From positions 1 to 64,000 of the forward strand of contig JAIDXM010000020.1 of the NCBI GenBank assembly GCA_029058745.1: 64,000 bases of DNA. The letters run 5' to 3'. Of the stretch, positions 8,786-17,149 are shown one piece after another (position 1 is the stretch's first letter; each line of letters starts with the position of its first letter). The translations under genes were made by a program, and so were the position numbers. Under the pieces are notes generated by a model. It did no database searches. It was not told the origin of the DNA and saw nothing but the letters and a program-made list of their open reading frames with translations. The stretch comes from Muribaculaceae bacterium. Its GTDB lineage: Bacteria > Bacteroidota > Bacteroidia > Bacteroidales > Muribaculaceae.

Positions 8786-9508
8786 CTATTTTCGGAATAT
8801 ACTGTCGAATTTAAGTTTTATCACCCCGAAGACCGCTTCCCCGAATATAGAGCTATTCATTTTGGAAGTGCCAAGACGGCGGTTTATGAATATGATAGGC
8901 AATTCCACAATCTTGAATCCTTTGGAGTAAGCCTTGAATTTCATCTCAATCTGGAACGCATACCCTTTGAATTCTATCCTATCGAGATTGATGGCCTCAA
9001 GCACCCTTCTTTTGTAGCACACGAAACCTGCCGTCGCATCCCGGAGTCTCATCCTTGTTATGAACCGCACGTATGCGGAAGCGAAGTATGACATCAGTAC
9101 TCTCCCCATCGGCCAGTTTACAACATTCACTCCTGATATGTAGCGAGACCCAATGGAGACATCCGCACCATTATCCTTACAGCTATGGTAGAGCCTGGTG
9201 AGGTCATCCGGATTGTGTGAAAAATCGGCGTCCATTTCAATGACATAGCCATAATCACGTCTTAAGGCCCATTTGAAGCCGTGTATATAGGCAGTGCCAA
9301 GACCAAGTTTGCCCTCCCTTTGTTCAAGAAAAATCCTTTCGGGGAATTTCCCCATCATCTCTTTGACTGCGGCAGCTGTCCCATCCGGCGAATTATCATC
9401 AATTACGAGAACATCGAAATTGTCAGGATACTTCATGACCGTTTCGAGAATATTCGAGATATTCTCGATTTCATTGTAGGTGGGGATTATGACAAGAACG
9501 TCACTCAT
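8786..9508 (-). CDS. Family 2 glycosyltransferase, polyprenol-phosphate mannose synthase-like
   Basis: 240 residues, GT-A fold, no C-terminal membrane segments. Visible motifs: VIIPTYNEIENI, VIDDNSPDGT, the metal-binding MDADFSHNPDD, GSRYISG and a late FKGYAFQIEMKF. This is the pattern of dolichol/polyprenol monophosphate mannose synthases (DPM1-like), which transfer a sugar from a nucleotide to a polyprenyl phosphate on the inner membrane. The donor sugar is not certain from sequence. A GtrA-type membrane protein, often a partner in such pathways, is encoded about 4 kb away at 13352-13843 but in another operon. Confidence 0.85.
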   Translation of the reverse strand: MSDVLVIIPTYNEIENISNILETVMKYPDNFDVLVIDDNSPDGTAAAVKEMMGKFPERIFLEQREGKLGLGTAYIHGFKWALRRDYGYVIEMDADFSHNPDDLTRLYHSCKDNGADVSIGSRYISGVNVVNWPMGRVLMSYFASAYVRFITRMRLRDATAGFVCYKRRVLEAINLDRIEFKGYAFQIEMKFKAYSKGFKIVELPIIFINRRLGTSKMNSSIFGEAVFGVIKLKFDSIFRK

Positions 9509-9713
9509 GATTATAAAGGGTGTGGTGTTAATAAGGAAGTCGCCCGGCAGGGAATGTGTCTTTCCGGGATTGTTGTTGTCCGGGCTATCCGCAAAATACA
9601 GGAAAGCATGACGGCTGCAGGAAACTTCAGTGCAAAATTAATCATAATCGTGCACTATACAAAATAAAAATAAGCGGTAATCCACGATGCTTGCCGGTTG
9701 CAATTGATTGTCC

Positions 9714-10799
9714 TTATAACCCGGATAATGTCTTCTTAAGAAGAAGAGACGGATGATATGATTCCTTACTCTTTCTAAGGGACTCATATCCCATATCTTC
9801 CTCGCGGTTGAGAAAGCAGACATCAGGGTACATCTGCTTGACATGCTTAGCCAATTCAGAAGCGATTGCCTGATATGCTCCGGGATAGTCAGTGTCTGCT
9901 TTTTCAACATGGACGAAGAAAGTGTCTCCTATTTTTTCTCCGAAGGAGTAGGCTATTATTTTCCCATCCACTCTTAGAAGCAGACCGTCGAACGGATAGC
10001 GCCCATAGTCTTCGAGCACTTTTATTGTCTGCTCCCCTTCATAATCGAACAGAGGGGAGTTCTCATGAGTCTTTTCAAAATTACGTGTGAAATCTATCAG
10101 CTCACACGTGTTCTTTGATGAAATCACTTCAGTCTCAGAGTCAGGGAAATGCTTTAGAAAGAAGTTGAGATGGTTGCGCTTCTTTTCCATTTTTTTTCCA
10201 CTGAAGTGGAGAAATCTTTCGATGTCATAAAGGTATTCCATCCATTTGTCGCAGAAACATGTATCGTCGGTGGAGCCGGAATCAGATTCATCCGCGAAGC
10301 ATTCCCTGTCGGAAATTAATATGGATTCTCCGTTATTTCCAAGAGCATCTTCTCTTATAAGCGATAATGCAATTTCATGTTCCAGTTTTCCGAGTGGAGC
10401 ATAATATATGAATAATCCTGATTCCGGGTCATAACCTTTCAGGAATAGAGTGGAGTCATATATTGCCATCTCGTAATTGAAGTATTCCGCCCACATCAGA
10501 ATCCCTCCGATAGAGTAGTCGCAACTTCTTGATGGGTGCTTTTTGAAATACTCCATCAGAATCGGGATTGACGGATTAGCTACTTTACTGAAGCATAATC
10601 TATCGGATATATTGTCTAATGAAGAAGTGGCCTCATCCATCATCCGGTTTGATTTGACATAGTTTCTGATTGTGTCCAGGATATAGAATTGTCGGCTTAT
10701 GGCTATGTCAGAGAGTGGCGAAGAATTAATGTATGTTTTATCACCGGAGACCCCGGACGTGGATTCTTTGTATGGAGAAAAATTCCAAGTGCTTTCCAT
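9714..10799 (-). CDS. DUF2156 (phosphatidylglycerol lysyltransferase C-terminal-like) protein
   Basis: 361 residues, predicted soluble. It fits the two GNAT-like halves of DUF2156: an N-terminal part with EYFKKHPSRSCDYSIGGILMW and a C-terminal part with GKKMEKKRNHLNFFLKHFPD followed by FDGLLLRVDGKIIAYSFGE and YPGAYQAIASELAKH. Related domains in MprF move an amino acid from aminoacyl-tRNA to a lipid; stand-alone bacterial versions have no settled substrate. There is no membrane flippase domain here, so lipid lysinylation should not be assumed. The start is the first ATG; M53 is possible but would remove part of the fold. Neighbours are unrelated. Confidence 0.7.
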   Translation of the reverse strand: MESTWNFSPYKESTSGVSGDKTYINSSPLSDIAISRQFYILDTIRNYVKSNRMMDEATSSLDNISDRLCFSKVANPSIPILMEYFKKHPSRSCDYSIGGILMWAEYFNYEMAIYDSTLFLKGYDPESGLFIYYAPLGKLEHEIALSLIREDALGNNGESILISDRECFADESDSGSTDDTCFCDKWMEYLYDIERFLHFSGKKMEKKRNHLNFFLKHFPDSETEVISSKNTCELIDFTRNFEKTHENSPLFDYEGEQTIKVLEDYGRYPFDGLLLRVDGKIIAYSFGEKIGDTFFVHVEKADTDYPGAYQAIASELAKHVKQMYPDVCFLNREEDMGYESLRKSKESYHPSLLLKKTLSGL

Positions 10800-11014
10800 A
10801 TAGTTTCAATTATTATTCTTGGCAAATAAGTCATCCGAGGCGTCAGCGCATAATCAGGATTGCAGTCGTGTCGTCAATCAGACAGAAACCAAAGACATTA
10901 CGCATTGCCATGAAATTCTTATCAGCAGGTTTTACTTTATAACACGGAAACCGTCGTTAAGTATTAACCGAAATCAAAAAAACATATAAATGTTTAAAAA
11001 ACAATAAGCTTTAT

Positions 11015-11046
11015 GCCACTGGATGAATAAAAAGCATTCAAGTGGC
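11015..11046 (+). promoter_or_regulatory. Hairpin enclosing the first start codon
   Basis: GCCACTGGATG (11015-11025) can pair with CATTCAAGTGGC (11035-11046) with one bulge, which places the ATG at 11023 in the stem. It could limit translation, or mean that the true start is further down. Confidence 0.3.
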
Positions 11047-11559
11047 GTTAACAAATTTGTCGGATGTTTTTCATTATTATTCGGCATTACACAAAAAAAT
11101 TATAAAAGCAACAGGTTTATGCATTTTAAAAATTGTGACAATATAGACATAGTGGATTCATTCATACGCATTTTCGGAGGTATGCTTGCCGATATAGCGC
11201 CGCATTATGACGGAGTTATAGAATTCCGGTTATTGACTGATCGAGACAATGACTGTCAGGATATAATGGGAAGGATAGGCAATGTGGTATATTTTTCGGA
11301 AGAGGAGGTGAGCCGGATAGGTCTAAGCGATGTTGAGATCCTTGCCTCTCTCGCTCATGAGGTTGGCCATATCGTTTATAATACCAGGAACTGGGATATT
11401 GACTGTGAACATCGGGCAGATATGCTTGCGGCAGAAATAGGACTTGGGAGCCAGATGATTTCCGCTATAGACAAGATTCTAAAAAGTCGCCGATATAATA
11501 AACTGACATCAAAACTTATCGGGAGAATTCATTTTCTACAGAACCACATGCGTGGATAA
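11023..11559 (+). CDS. Small HExxH zinc-peptidase-like protein
   Basis: 178 residues. HEVGH at 112-116 is followed by EHRAD at 129-133 and LAAEIG, giving two histidines and a likely third acidic zinc ligand. This is the core of gluzincin peptidases. The gap to the third ligand (12 residues) is much shorter than in M48 proteases and nearer to the arrangement in ImmA/IrrE-like proteins, but the rest does not let me assign a family. No signal peptide or membrane helix is obvious. The first ATG lies in a potential hairpin; M33 (11119) is an alternative start. It is a single gene before tpx, and the substrate is unknown. Confidence 0.65.
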   Translation: MNKKHSSGVNKFVGCFSLLFGITQKNYKSNRFMHFKNCDNIDIVDSFIRIFGGMLADIAPHYDGVIEFRLLTDRDNDCQDIMGRIGNVVYFSEEEVSRIGLSDVEILASLAHEVGHIVYNTRNWDIDCEHRADMLAAEIGLGSQMISAIDKILKSRRYNKLTSKLIGRIHFLQNHMRG

Positions 11560-11651
11560 TCCGTTTAAGAAACGTGGATGCTTTACCCCGTAATGCACTA
11601 CATGCGGGGATAGGCAGAAGGCATAATAAAACAGAATCAATAATAATACTT

Positions 11652-12149
11652 ATGGAAACAGTGTTCTTTAACGGTATGCCGATGCATACATCCGGGGAGA
11701 TGCCGCTTGTGGATAGTTATGCGCCAGGGTTCTCTCTTGTTGCGAAAGATTTGTCGGAAATCAATCTTCATGATTTTAAAGGGAAGAGGGTTGTGCTGAA
11801 CATCTTTCCAAGTCTTGACACAGATGTATGCGCCGCATCTGTGCGGAGGTTCAATAAGGATGCCTCGGAAATGCGTAATACAGTCGTGTTATGTGTTTCG
11901 AAGGACCTTCCGTTTGCCGCCTCAAAGTTTTGTGTTGCCAATGGCATAGATAATGTCTATACGGCATCTGGATTCAGGAGTGATTTCGGCACAGACTATG
12001 GAGTAGAGATAATAGACGGCCCGTTGAGAGGGCTGTACGCGAGGTCGCTTGTTGTCATAGATGAAGCCGGTAAGGTGAAAGGGACAAGTATGTGTCGGGA
12101 GATAACGGAGGAGCCTGACTATAAATTTGTAGAAAGTCTGTTGAGATAG
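11652..12149 (+). CDS. tpx: Thiol peroxidase (atypical 2-Cys peroxiredoxin)
   Basis: 165 residues when started at the ATG at 11652, the normal Tpx length; the frame is open upstream to 11574 but that extension is not Tpx-like. Reduces hydrogen peroxide and alkyl hydroperoxides with thioredoxin as donor. The peroxidatic cysteine is C60 in FPSLDTDVC and the resolving cysteine is C94 in SKFC, the Tpx spacing. G-L-Y-A-R-S-L-V-V-I-D near the C-terminus supports the peroxiredoxin fold. Followed by a long palindrome shared with the convergent tRNA genes. Confidence 0.93.
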   Translation: METVFFNGMPMHTSGEMPLVDSYAPGFSLVAKDLSEINLHDFKGKRVVLNIFPSLDTDVCAASVRRFNKDASEMRNTVVLCVSKDLPFAASKFCVANGIDNVYTASGFRSDFGTDYGVEIIDGPLRGLYARSLVVIDEAGKVKGTSMCREITEEPDYKFVESLLR

Positions 12150-12180
12150 GACAATTAGGCGACCATACATGTCTGCAAAA

Positions 12181-12215
12181 TAAACGGAGAATAATCTTAG
12201 ATTATTCTCCGTTTA
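12181..12215. terminator. Perfect 17-bp palindrome between tpx and the tRNA genes
   Basis: Arms at 12181-12197 and 12199-12215 are perfect inverted repeats around one base. Reading leftward, TTTATTTT follows the stem, so it is best as the terminator of the two tRNA genes, and it may also stop tpx transcripts. Confidence 0.8.
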
Positions 12216-12216
12216 G

Positions 12217-12290
12217 TGACTCCTGCAGGATTCAAACCTGCAACCTTCTGATCCGTAGTCAGATGCTCTATTCAGTTGAGCTAAGGAGCC
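12217..12290 (-). tRNA. tRNA-Arg (ACG), copy 1
   Basis: The reverse strand folds as a 74-nt cloverleaf: acceptor GGCTCCT with AGGAGTC, D arm AGCTCAACTGAATAGAGC, anticodon stem TCTGA/TCAGA with loop CTACGGA (anticodon ACG, read as ICG after deamination), and T arm GCAGG-TTTGAAT-CCTGC. The discriminator is A and CCA is not encoded. Identical in sequence to copy 2. Confidence 0.97.
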
Positions 12291-12318
12291 TCGATGCTAT
12301 TATCAAGCGCGTTAATTG

Positions 12319-12392
12319 TGACTCCTGCAGGATTCAAACCTGCAACCTTCTGATCCGTAGTCAGATGCTCTATTCAGTTGAGCTAAGGAGCC
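12319..12392 (-). tRNA. tRNA-Arg (ACG), copy 2
   Basis: Identical 74-nt cloverleaf, 28 bases upstream of copy 1 in the direction of transcription. The TCGATG next to the 5' end of each gene is also repeated, so the pair arose by a recent tandem duplication of about 80-100 bp. Both are probably in one transcript ending at the palindrome at 12181-12215. Confidence 0.97.
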
Positions 12393-12481
12393 TCGATGTT
12401 TTTGCTATCGGTTGTTTCCGTTTTGCGAGTGCAAAGTTACATCCTTTTTGCGAAATTACCAAATAATTTTTAATAAATTTT

Positions 12482-12847
12482 TCAGAAAAAGAGAGTCACC
12501 TTTGCCTGTCCGGAAATGTTCTCAATGGGAGGCGCTGATTTGCAGATGGTTATCTGTCCGGATATTATATCGCTCCATTTTGCGGAGATTCTTTTTGCAA
12601 TACAAGTGGCGACAGTCTCGATAAGTTTTCGAGGCTTACCCATTTCATTTTTCACGATATCGAAAATATCAGCATAAGAAATTGTGTTCTCGATATCATC
12701 GTTTAGTATGGAGTCGCTGTATGGGATTTTTATGGAAATGTCGATTGTAAACTCATTTCCCACTAATTTTTCCTGAGGCATGACACCATGGCATGAATGG
12801 AAGCGCAGGTCTTCAAGAGAGATTTCAAAAATTTTTTCGTTTCTCAT
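12482..12847 (-). CDS. folB: Dihydroneopterin aldolase
   Basis: 121 residues, usual family length. Converts 7,8-dihydroneopterin to 6-hydroxymethyl-dihydropterin in folate synthesis. Family marks: SLEDLRFHSCHGVMPQE near the N-terminus, the ISYADIFDIV segment, LIETVATCIAKRI (the conserved LIE/E of the active site) and a terminal VTLFF strand. It is the last gene of a leftward run engB-gtrA-rpiB-folB with gaps of 24-37 bases. A FolK-like protein for the next pathway step is encoded at 42160, far away. Confidence 0.93.
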   Translation of the reverse strand: MRNEKIFEISLEDLRFHSCHGVMPQEKLVGNEFTIDISIKIPYSDSILNDDIENTISYADIFDIVKNEMGKPRKLIETVATCIAKRISAKWSDIISGQITICKSAPPIENISGQAKVTLFF

Positions 12848-12884
12848 ATTATGTGGGCAATGCGAATGCTAAGTCAGACTGATA

Positions 12885-13319
12885 TTATTTCACCGGAATT
12901 TTGTTGACACGCAACTGGTGGCGGCCACCCTCAAATGATGCTGCGAGATATGCGTCAACCACTTCCTTTGCCATATAATCGGATATGAATCTTCCAGGCA
13001 ATACAAGGAAGTTAGCGTCATTATGCTGTTTTGCGAGAGCTCCGAGTTCCGGGAGCCAGCAAAGGGCAGCCCTGATATTCTGGTGTTTGTTAAGCGTAAT
13101 CTGTATTCCGTTGCCGGAGCCACACATTGCAATGCCGAAATCACAGTCTCCACTTTCCACGGCATATGCTGCGGGATGTGCGAAATCCGCATAATCGCAT
13201 GAAGCTTCTGAATTGGTTCCGAAATCTACCACTTCATATCCTTTTTCAATGAGATAAGGTTTAATAATTTCTTTCAGGCTGTAGGCCGCATGGTCAGACG
13301 CCATTGCTATTCTTTTCAT
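12885..13319 (-). CDS. rpiB: Ribose-5-phosphate isomerase B
   Basis: 144 residues from the ATG at 13319 (MKRIAMASDHAAY, the canonical N-terminus); a frame extension to 13349 adds ten unlikely residues. Interconverts ribose-5-phosphate and ribulose-5-phosphate in the pentose phosphate pathway. The active-site cysteine is in GIAMCGSGNGIQI; DFGTNSEASCDYADFA and a GRFIS segment are also family marks. Sits in the engB-gtrA-rpiB-folB run. Confidence 0.95.
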   Translation of the reverse strand: MKRIAMASDHAAYSLKEIIKPYLIEKGYEVVDFGTNSEASCDYADFAHPAAYAVESGDCDFGIAMCGSGNGIQITLNKHQNIRAALCWLPELGALAKQHNDANFLVLPGRFISDYMAKEVVDAYLAASFEGGRHQLRVNKIPVK

Positions 13320-13351
13320 AATATCTTTGTTAAAGTAAATAAAATACAATT

Positions 13352-13843
13352 TTATTGCATCCGCGATTCGGTCTTTCCGAATTCATTGTGATTCTCAGAT
13401 GCCGATTCATCAATGGGGATAGCCTTTTTCTCACTGCCACTTTTAAACAGACGGCTTGTAAATGCAAACCTGACAAGAAAATAGTTGACGGGGATGCATA
13501 TTGCAAGAGCCGGAAGGAGCGCAAGTGTCGGCCCTACGATTCCTTTGAATATAGCAACCAATCCAGTCTGCAGCCCCATATTGAATAGGTGGCTCAAGGT
13601 GAATCCGAGCCCTTTTTTCGCATTGGGCCGAGTGTGGAATGTGAAATAGCTGGAGAGAAAAAAATTCACGATAAAGCTCAAGGCATAGCTTATCATCGAG
13701 GATGGAACCGCCTTGACATGAACAGCATTTACAAAAATCACATAAAACCCGTATTGAAGCACGGTAGAGATTCCACCGACCATTCCAAAGCGGACGATTT
13801 CAGAGAGTCTGCTGTTGCCGTTTATGAGTCTCTTTAAGTTCAT
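13352..13843 (-). CDS. GtrA family membrane protein
   Basis: 163 residues with four predicted membrane helices (about 17-38, 45-68, 82-102, 108-128) and the GtrA-like opening RFGMVGGISTVLQYGFY followed by SYALSFIVNFFLSSYFTF. GtrA proteins are thought to help flip polyprenyl-phosphate-linked sugars or act in surface glycan synthesis. The C-terminal 30 residues are charged and probably cytoplasmic. The gene is 24 bases after engB and 32 before rpiB; the company of rpiB and folB does not explain its role. A polyprenol-phosphate glycosyltransferase is encoded at 8786. Confidence 0.85.
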   Translation of the reverse strand: MNLKRLINGNSRLSEIVRFGMVGGISTVLQYGFYVIFVNAVHVKAVPSSMISYALSFIVNFFLSSYFTFHTRPNAKKGLGFTLSHLFNMGLQTGLVAIFKGIVGPTLALLPALAICIPVNYFLVRFAFTSRLFKSGSEKKAIPIDESASENHNEFGKTESRMQ

Positions 13844-13867
13844 TTTATGAAAAAGTATTAATCTGCG

Positions 13868-14503
13868 TCACTCATTTATGTCAGTATCGCGACCGGATGT
13901 TCCGGCCATCTGGCGGTTGATTGATTCTATATAATCAAGAACCTCGTCTCTTCCTTGAGACTTTTCTGAAGACGTTACGAAAATGGGTGGGAGTTCCTCC
14001 CATTTTTTCAGCAGTTCCCGTTTGTAACTTTCCACTTTAGCCATCCCGGCGTTTGGCCCGAGTTTGTCGGCCTTAGTGAATATTATAGCGAATGGAACCT
14101 GGTTTTCCCCAAGCCAATCAAGAAACTCAAGGTCTATTTTCTGAGGTTCGTGTCTGATGTCGATAAGGACAAAAAGCAGAGTCATCTGTTCCCGGCCGAG
14201 AATATAATGCTCAATGATCCTTCTGAAATCATTGCGCTGTTCTTTACCTCGTGCGGCATATCCGTATCCAGGAAGGTCAACTATATAGAATGCTCCGTCA
14301 TTAATGCGGAAATGGTTTATGAGCAGTGTCTTGCCGGGCTTCTGGGAAGTTTTCGCCAGTCCCTTTCTCTTTGTCAGCATATTGATAAGAGAGGATTTGC
14401 CGACATTTGAACGTCCTATGAAAGCATACTCCGGTACTTTGGTATCAGGGCATTGCTCAACTTTGGCGTTGCTTATTTCGTATTTGGCATTTTTTATCTC
14501 CAT
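13868..14503 (-). CDS. engB: Ribosome biogenesis GTPase EngB/YsxC
   Basis: 211 residues. TRAFAC GTPase needed for maturation of the large ribosomal subunit. G1 [15 protein letters not shown]3 [12 protein letters not shown]4 FTKADKL and G5 TSSEKSQG are all intact. The start is the conserved [14 protein letters not shown] -7 box lies only six bases upstream of the ATG, which would give a mRNA with almost no leader. First gene of the engB-gtrA-rpiB-folB run. Confidence 0.95.
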   Translation of the reverse strand: MEIKNAKYEISNAKVEQCPDTKVPEYAFIGRSNVGKSSLINMLTKRKGLAKTSQKPGKTLLINHFRINDGAFYIVDLPGYGYAARGKEQRNDFRRIIEHYILGREQMTLLFVLIDIRHEPQKIDLEFLDWLGENQVPFAIIFTKADKLGPNAGMAKVESYKRELLKKWEELPPIFVTSSEKSQGRDEVLDYIESINRQMAGTSGRDTDINE

Positions 14504-14826
14504 GAATGCAAAGTTAATATTTTTTTGTTGAAGAGCGTGAAATGAAATCCGAGAATTTGTGGAATGTGAAAAGATTCAGTGAATTTGTGTATTCAGAAAC
14601 GGATTCCATGAATATGCGTGCTCATGAGTGAATGTGTCAGGACGGGAGTTTTGTTATTGCATACGAAATAAAAGAAGGTATCAGTTCTTGTCTTGTGCTG
14701 GGATGTTATTTCGGAATGGATATGAAAGAACTCCGGAACAATCGGCTCTTAGGCGCGTGCAGCGTGAGCCGGATGACTCCGGAGTCTGTCAGCATGTGTT
14801 CCGATAATATCTGGAAACTCGTGGTT
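14504..14826. other. Gene-free gap upstream of engB and downstream of lysC
   Basis: About 320 bases. Apart from the engB -7 box at 14509-14516, I see only the short palindrome GACTCCGGAGTC (14775-14786) and no coding potential. The rightward open frame here runs into the lysC antisense strand and lacks family features. Confidence 0.5.
14509..14516 (-). promoter_or_regulatory. -7 box for engB, almost at the start codon
   Basis: On the reverse strand TAACTTTG matches TAnnTTTG exactly; its last G is six bases from the engB ATG. No good -33 box was found, so support is moderate. Confidence 0.45.
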
Positions 14827-16188
14827 TCAATATATCAGAGAGTGTATAAGTCTTAGAGCATGGTCAGTCTCGTCAAGTGGAACCACAAACGAGATTGTAG
14901 TGTCGGACACACCATACGAGAAGGCGGCTACATCAATGGAATTGCGTCGGAGAGTGTTGATGATACGTGCGGAGAGTCTGTTCCTTGAACGCATGTTGAC
15001 GCCGACCACGGCAACCGTTGCAAGACGGTCGGTGTGTAATGGCTCAGCGAGCGATCCGTTGGCAAGTTCCGGGGCAAATTCCGACTTCAATGTATGTAAA
15101 GCGTTGTCGGCGTCTGTGTCGGATACCGCGAAAGTGAATTCATGCGCCCCGTCCGGCCCTGACACCAGAAACACCTTTATCCCCATTCTTGCCATTGCGT
15201 TGAATGTGCGGGAATTAATCATTGGGGTATTTTGGGCCGCTTTCCCAGAAAGAGAAAATAGGGAAGTTCCCCTTATGGCTGAAATCCCCTTAATTTCAAG
15301 ATCATCCGGCATGGCGATGTCAGTGATTAGTGTTCCGGGAGCCGATGGGTTGAAGGTGTTAAGAATTCTGATTGGAATGTTCTTGTGGAAAACCGGATAT
15401 ATTGTGGGGGGATATATCACTTTTGCCCCGAAAGAGCAAAGCTCCATGCTTTCCACGAAAGTCATGTGCGACACCACTATCGATTCCGGGATGATTCTGG
15501 GGTCAGCCGTCATGAAGCCGTCAACGTCTGTCCATATTTCCAAAACGTCGGCATTGAGAGCGGCGGCAATCAGAGCCGCAGAGAAATCGCTCCCTCCACG
15601 TCCAAGGTTGGTTATTTCTCCGGATTTCTTGTCGGTGGAGATGAATCCGGGACATACCGCTTTTCCTGAGAATCCCTTGAATTCCTCACGTATAAGTCTT
15701 GAAGTGAGTTTTTGGTCGGCTATGTCTTTGGAAAACCATTTTTCCGTTTTGATAAATTCCATCGAATCGTGGAGTGAAGCCCCGTCTATCATGGCGCCAA
15801 CGATTACAGACGACATCCTTTCCCCGAAACTGACGATTGTGTCGAGAGTCCTGGAGGGGAGGTCTCTAAGGAGGAACACACCGTCATAGTTGCGTTTCAG
15901 TTCCGCAAGGAGACCGCTGACAACAGAAATCACCCGGGCCCGCTTGGAATCGTCAACCACGTTGGATATGATGTTGAAATGTCGTGAAGAGATTGCCTCC
16001 ATTTCGAGCCTGTAGTTGTCATCTCCATCAGCCGCCATCCTGGCTGTGGCAATGAGTCTGTCTGTGAGACCTCCAAGCGCGGAAACCACGATGACAGTAT
16101 CCCCGTCGATTGATTCGGTTATTTTTTTGACGTTGAGGAGGCTTTCAACAGACCCTACCGAGGTGCCTCCGAATTTCAGTACTTTCAT
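14827..16188 (-). CDS. lysC: Aspartate kinase
   Basis: 453 residues, monofunctional. Phosphorylates aspartate, the first step to lysine, threonine, methionine and diaminopimelate. N-terminal KFGGTSVGS, the VVSALGGLTDRL loop, SFGERMSS and NLGRGGSDFSAALIA form the kinase domain (about 1-290). The C-terminal third has paired ACT regulatory domains (VFLVSGPDGAHEF, then VAVVGVNMRSRN), so feedback inhibition by an amino acid is expected; which one cannot be read from sequence. No homoserine dehydrogenase fusion. It appears to be a single gene. Confidence 0.93.
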   Translation of the reverse strand: MKVLKFGGTSVGSVESLLNVKKITESIDGDTVIVVSALGGLTDRLIATARMAADGDDNYRLEMEAISSRHFNIISNVVDDSKRARVISVVSGLLAELKRNYDGVFLLRDLPSRTLDTIVSFGERMSSVIVGAMIDGASLHDSMEFIKTEKWFSKDIADQKLTSRLIREEFKGFSGKAVCPGFISTDKKSGEITNLGRGGSDFSAALIAAALNADVLEIWTDVDGFMTADPRIIPESIVVSHMTFVESMELCSFGAKVIYPPTIYPVFHKNIPIRILNTFNPSAPGTLITDIAMPDDLEIKGISAIRGTSLFSLSGKAAQNTPMINSRTFNAMARMGIKVFLVSGPDGAHEFTFAVSDTDADNALHTLKSEFAPELANGSLAEPLHTDRLATVAVVGVNMRSRNRLSARIINTLRRNSIDVAAFSYGVSDTTISFVVPLDETDHALRLIHSLIY

Positions 16189-16495
16189 TAATAGACGTTT
16201 GGTAATCGTTATTAGCGGAGAGAAGAGTGATTGGGCTTGGTCCGAAAAAGGAAAGCCCTCCTATGAAACCGGCTACAAAGATAATGATTTTTTTTGAGCG
16301 ATTTCCTGTTTGTAGAGCATTCCTAATATAAATTTCGGGAAAACATAATCATTAAGACATTCATGTGTTCGACATGGGTTACTGATTAGGAATTGGTATG
16401 TAAAAAGTGGGGATAATACGATAATAATGTAATGAGATTATCGTTTTTTCTACAAGACGAGCTTTATTCTTCAACCGTTCCCTACAATAAAAGAG
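16189..16495. other. Intergenic gap between lysC and yqgE
   Basis: Divergent promoter space. The only structure seen is a small AT-rich hairpin, ACGATAAT (16419-16426) with ATTATCGT (16437-16444) followed by six T, which could act as a weak rightward terminator or attenuator 50 bases before yqgE. No ORF is supported. Confidence 0.4.
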
Positions 16496-17092
16496 ATGAA
16501 TCTTGAAAAACTGCTATATGACTATAATCCGGACATAGAGCCGGAACGAGGTAGTCTTCTGATATCAGAGCCAATGATGGAAGAAGAGATATTCTGCCGC
16601 TCGGTCGTCATGATTCTTGACATAGACAGAGGGCGGGGACATCTTGGTCTTGTGATGAATAAGCCCACACGCCTGACATTGAGGAGCCTTATGCCGTCAT
16701 GGGAAAGTGGAGGGACGGTCCCTTTGTTCTGTGGAGGCCCGGTTGACAATAACCGGTTGTTTATGTTGCATACTTTAGGATCAATGTTCGAGGGTTCTAC
16801 AGAAGTTATTCCGGGCATATATGTGGGTGGAAGAATAGAGAGTATAGTGGATTACATAGAGGCAGGGGGTGAGATTGAAGGAAAAATCCGGTTCTTCCTT
16901 GGCTATAGCGGGTGGAGTCGAAACCAACTGGAAGAGGAAAAGAGAAGCCATTCATGGGCAGTGGATTTACACCCGGATGCATCCGGATTGCTGACAGGAG
17001 AGGGAAACAGCTATTGGCGACGAGAGGTAGGGCGGCTTGGAGAGAGATACCGCAGCTGGCTTATGGTGCCTCAGGACCCTTCCTATAATTGA
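16496..17092 (+). CDS. YqgE/AlgH family protein
   Basis: 198 residues. The N-terminal GSLLISEPMMEEEIFCRSVV, GHLGLVMNKPT and later GGPVDNNRLFMLHT are the DUF179 (YqgE/AlgH) signature; RFFLGYSGWSRNQLEEE is the conserved C-terminal part. A soluble cytoplasmic protein of unknown biochemical role, widespread in bacteria. Monocistronic as far as visible; the GNAT gene downstream is convergent. Confidence 0.92.
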   Translation: MNLEKLLYDYNPDIEPERGSLLISEPMMEEEIFCRSVVMILDIDRGRGHLGLVMNKPTRLTLRSLMPSWESGGTVPLFCGGPVDNNRLFMLHTLGSMFEGSTEVIPGIYVGGRIESIVDYIEAGGEIEGKIRFFLGYSGWSRNQLEEEKRSHSWAVDLHPDASGLLTGEGNSYWRREVGRLGERYRSWLMVPQDPSYN

Positions 17093-17149
17093 ATCCCTCA
17101 TTCTTCTTATCCTAATTGAATCCTGATATTCTTATTTCCGACCGGGTCT

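Noticed and set aside
14632-14856. 74-residue rightward ORF between engB and lysC
   Set aside because: Runs into the lysC antisense strand, has no upstream signal and no recognisable features.
14900-15889. 329-residue ORF opposite lysC
   Set aside because: Antisense to a complete and conserved aspartate kinase; Ser/Arg-rich composition typical of a shadow frame.
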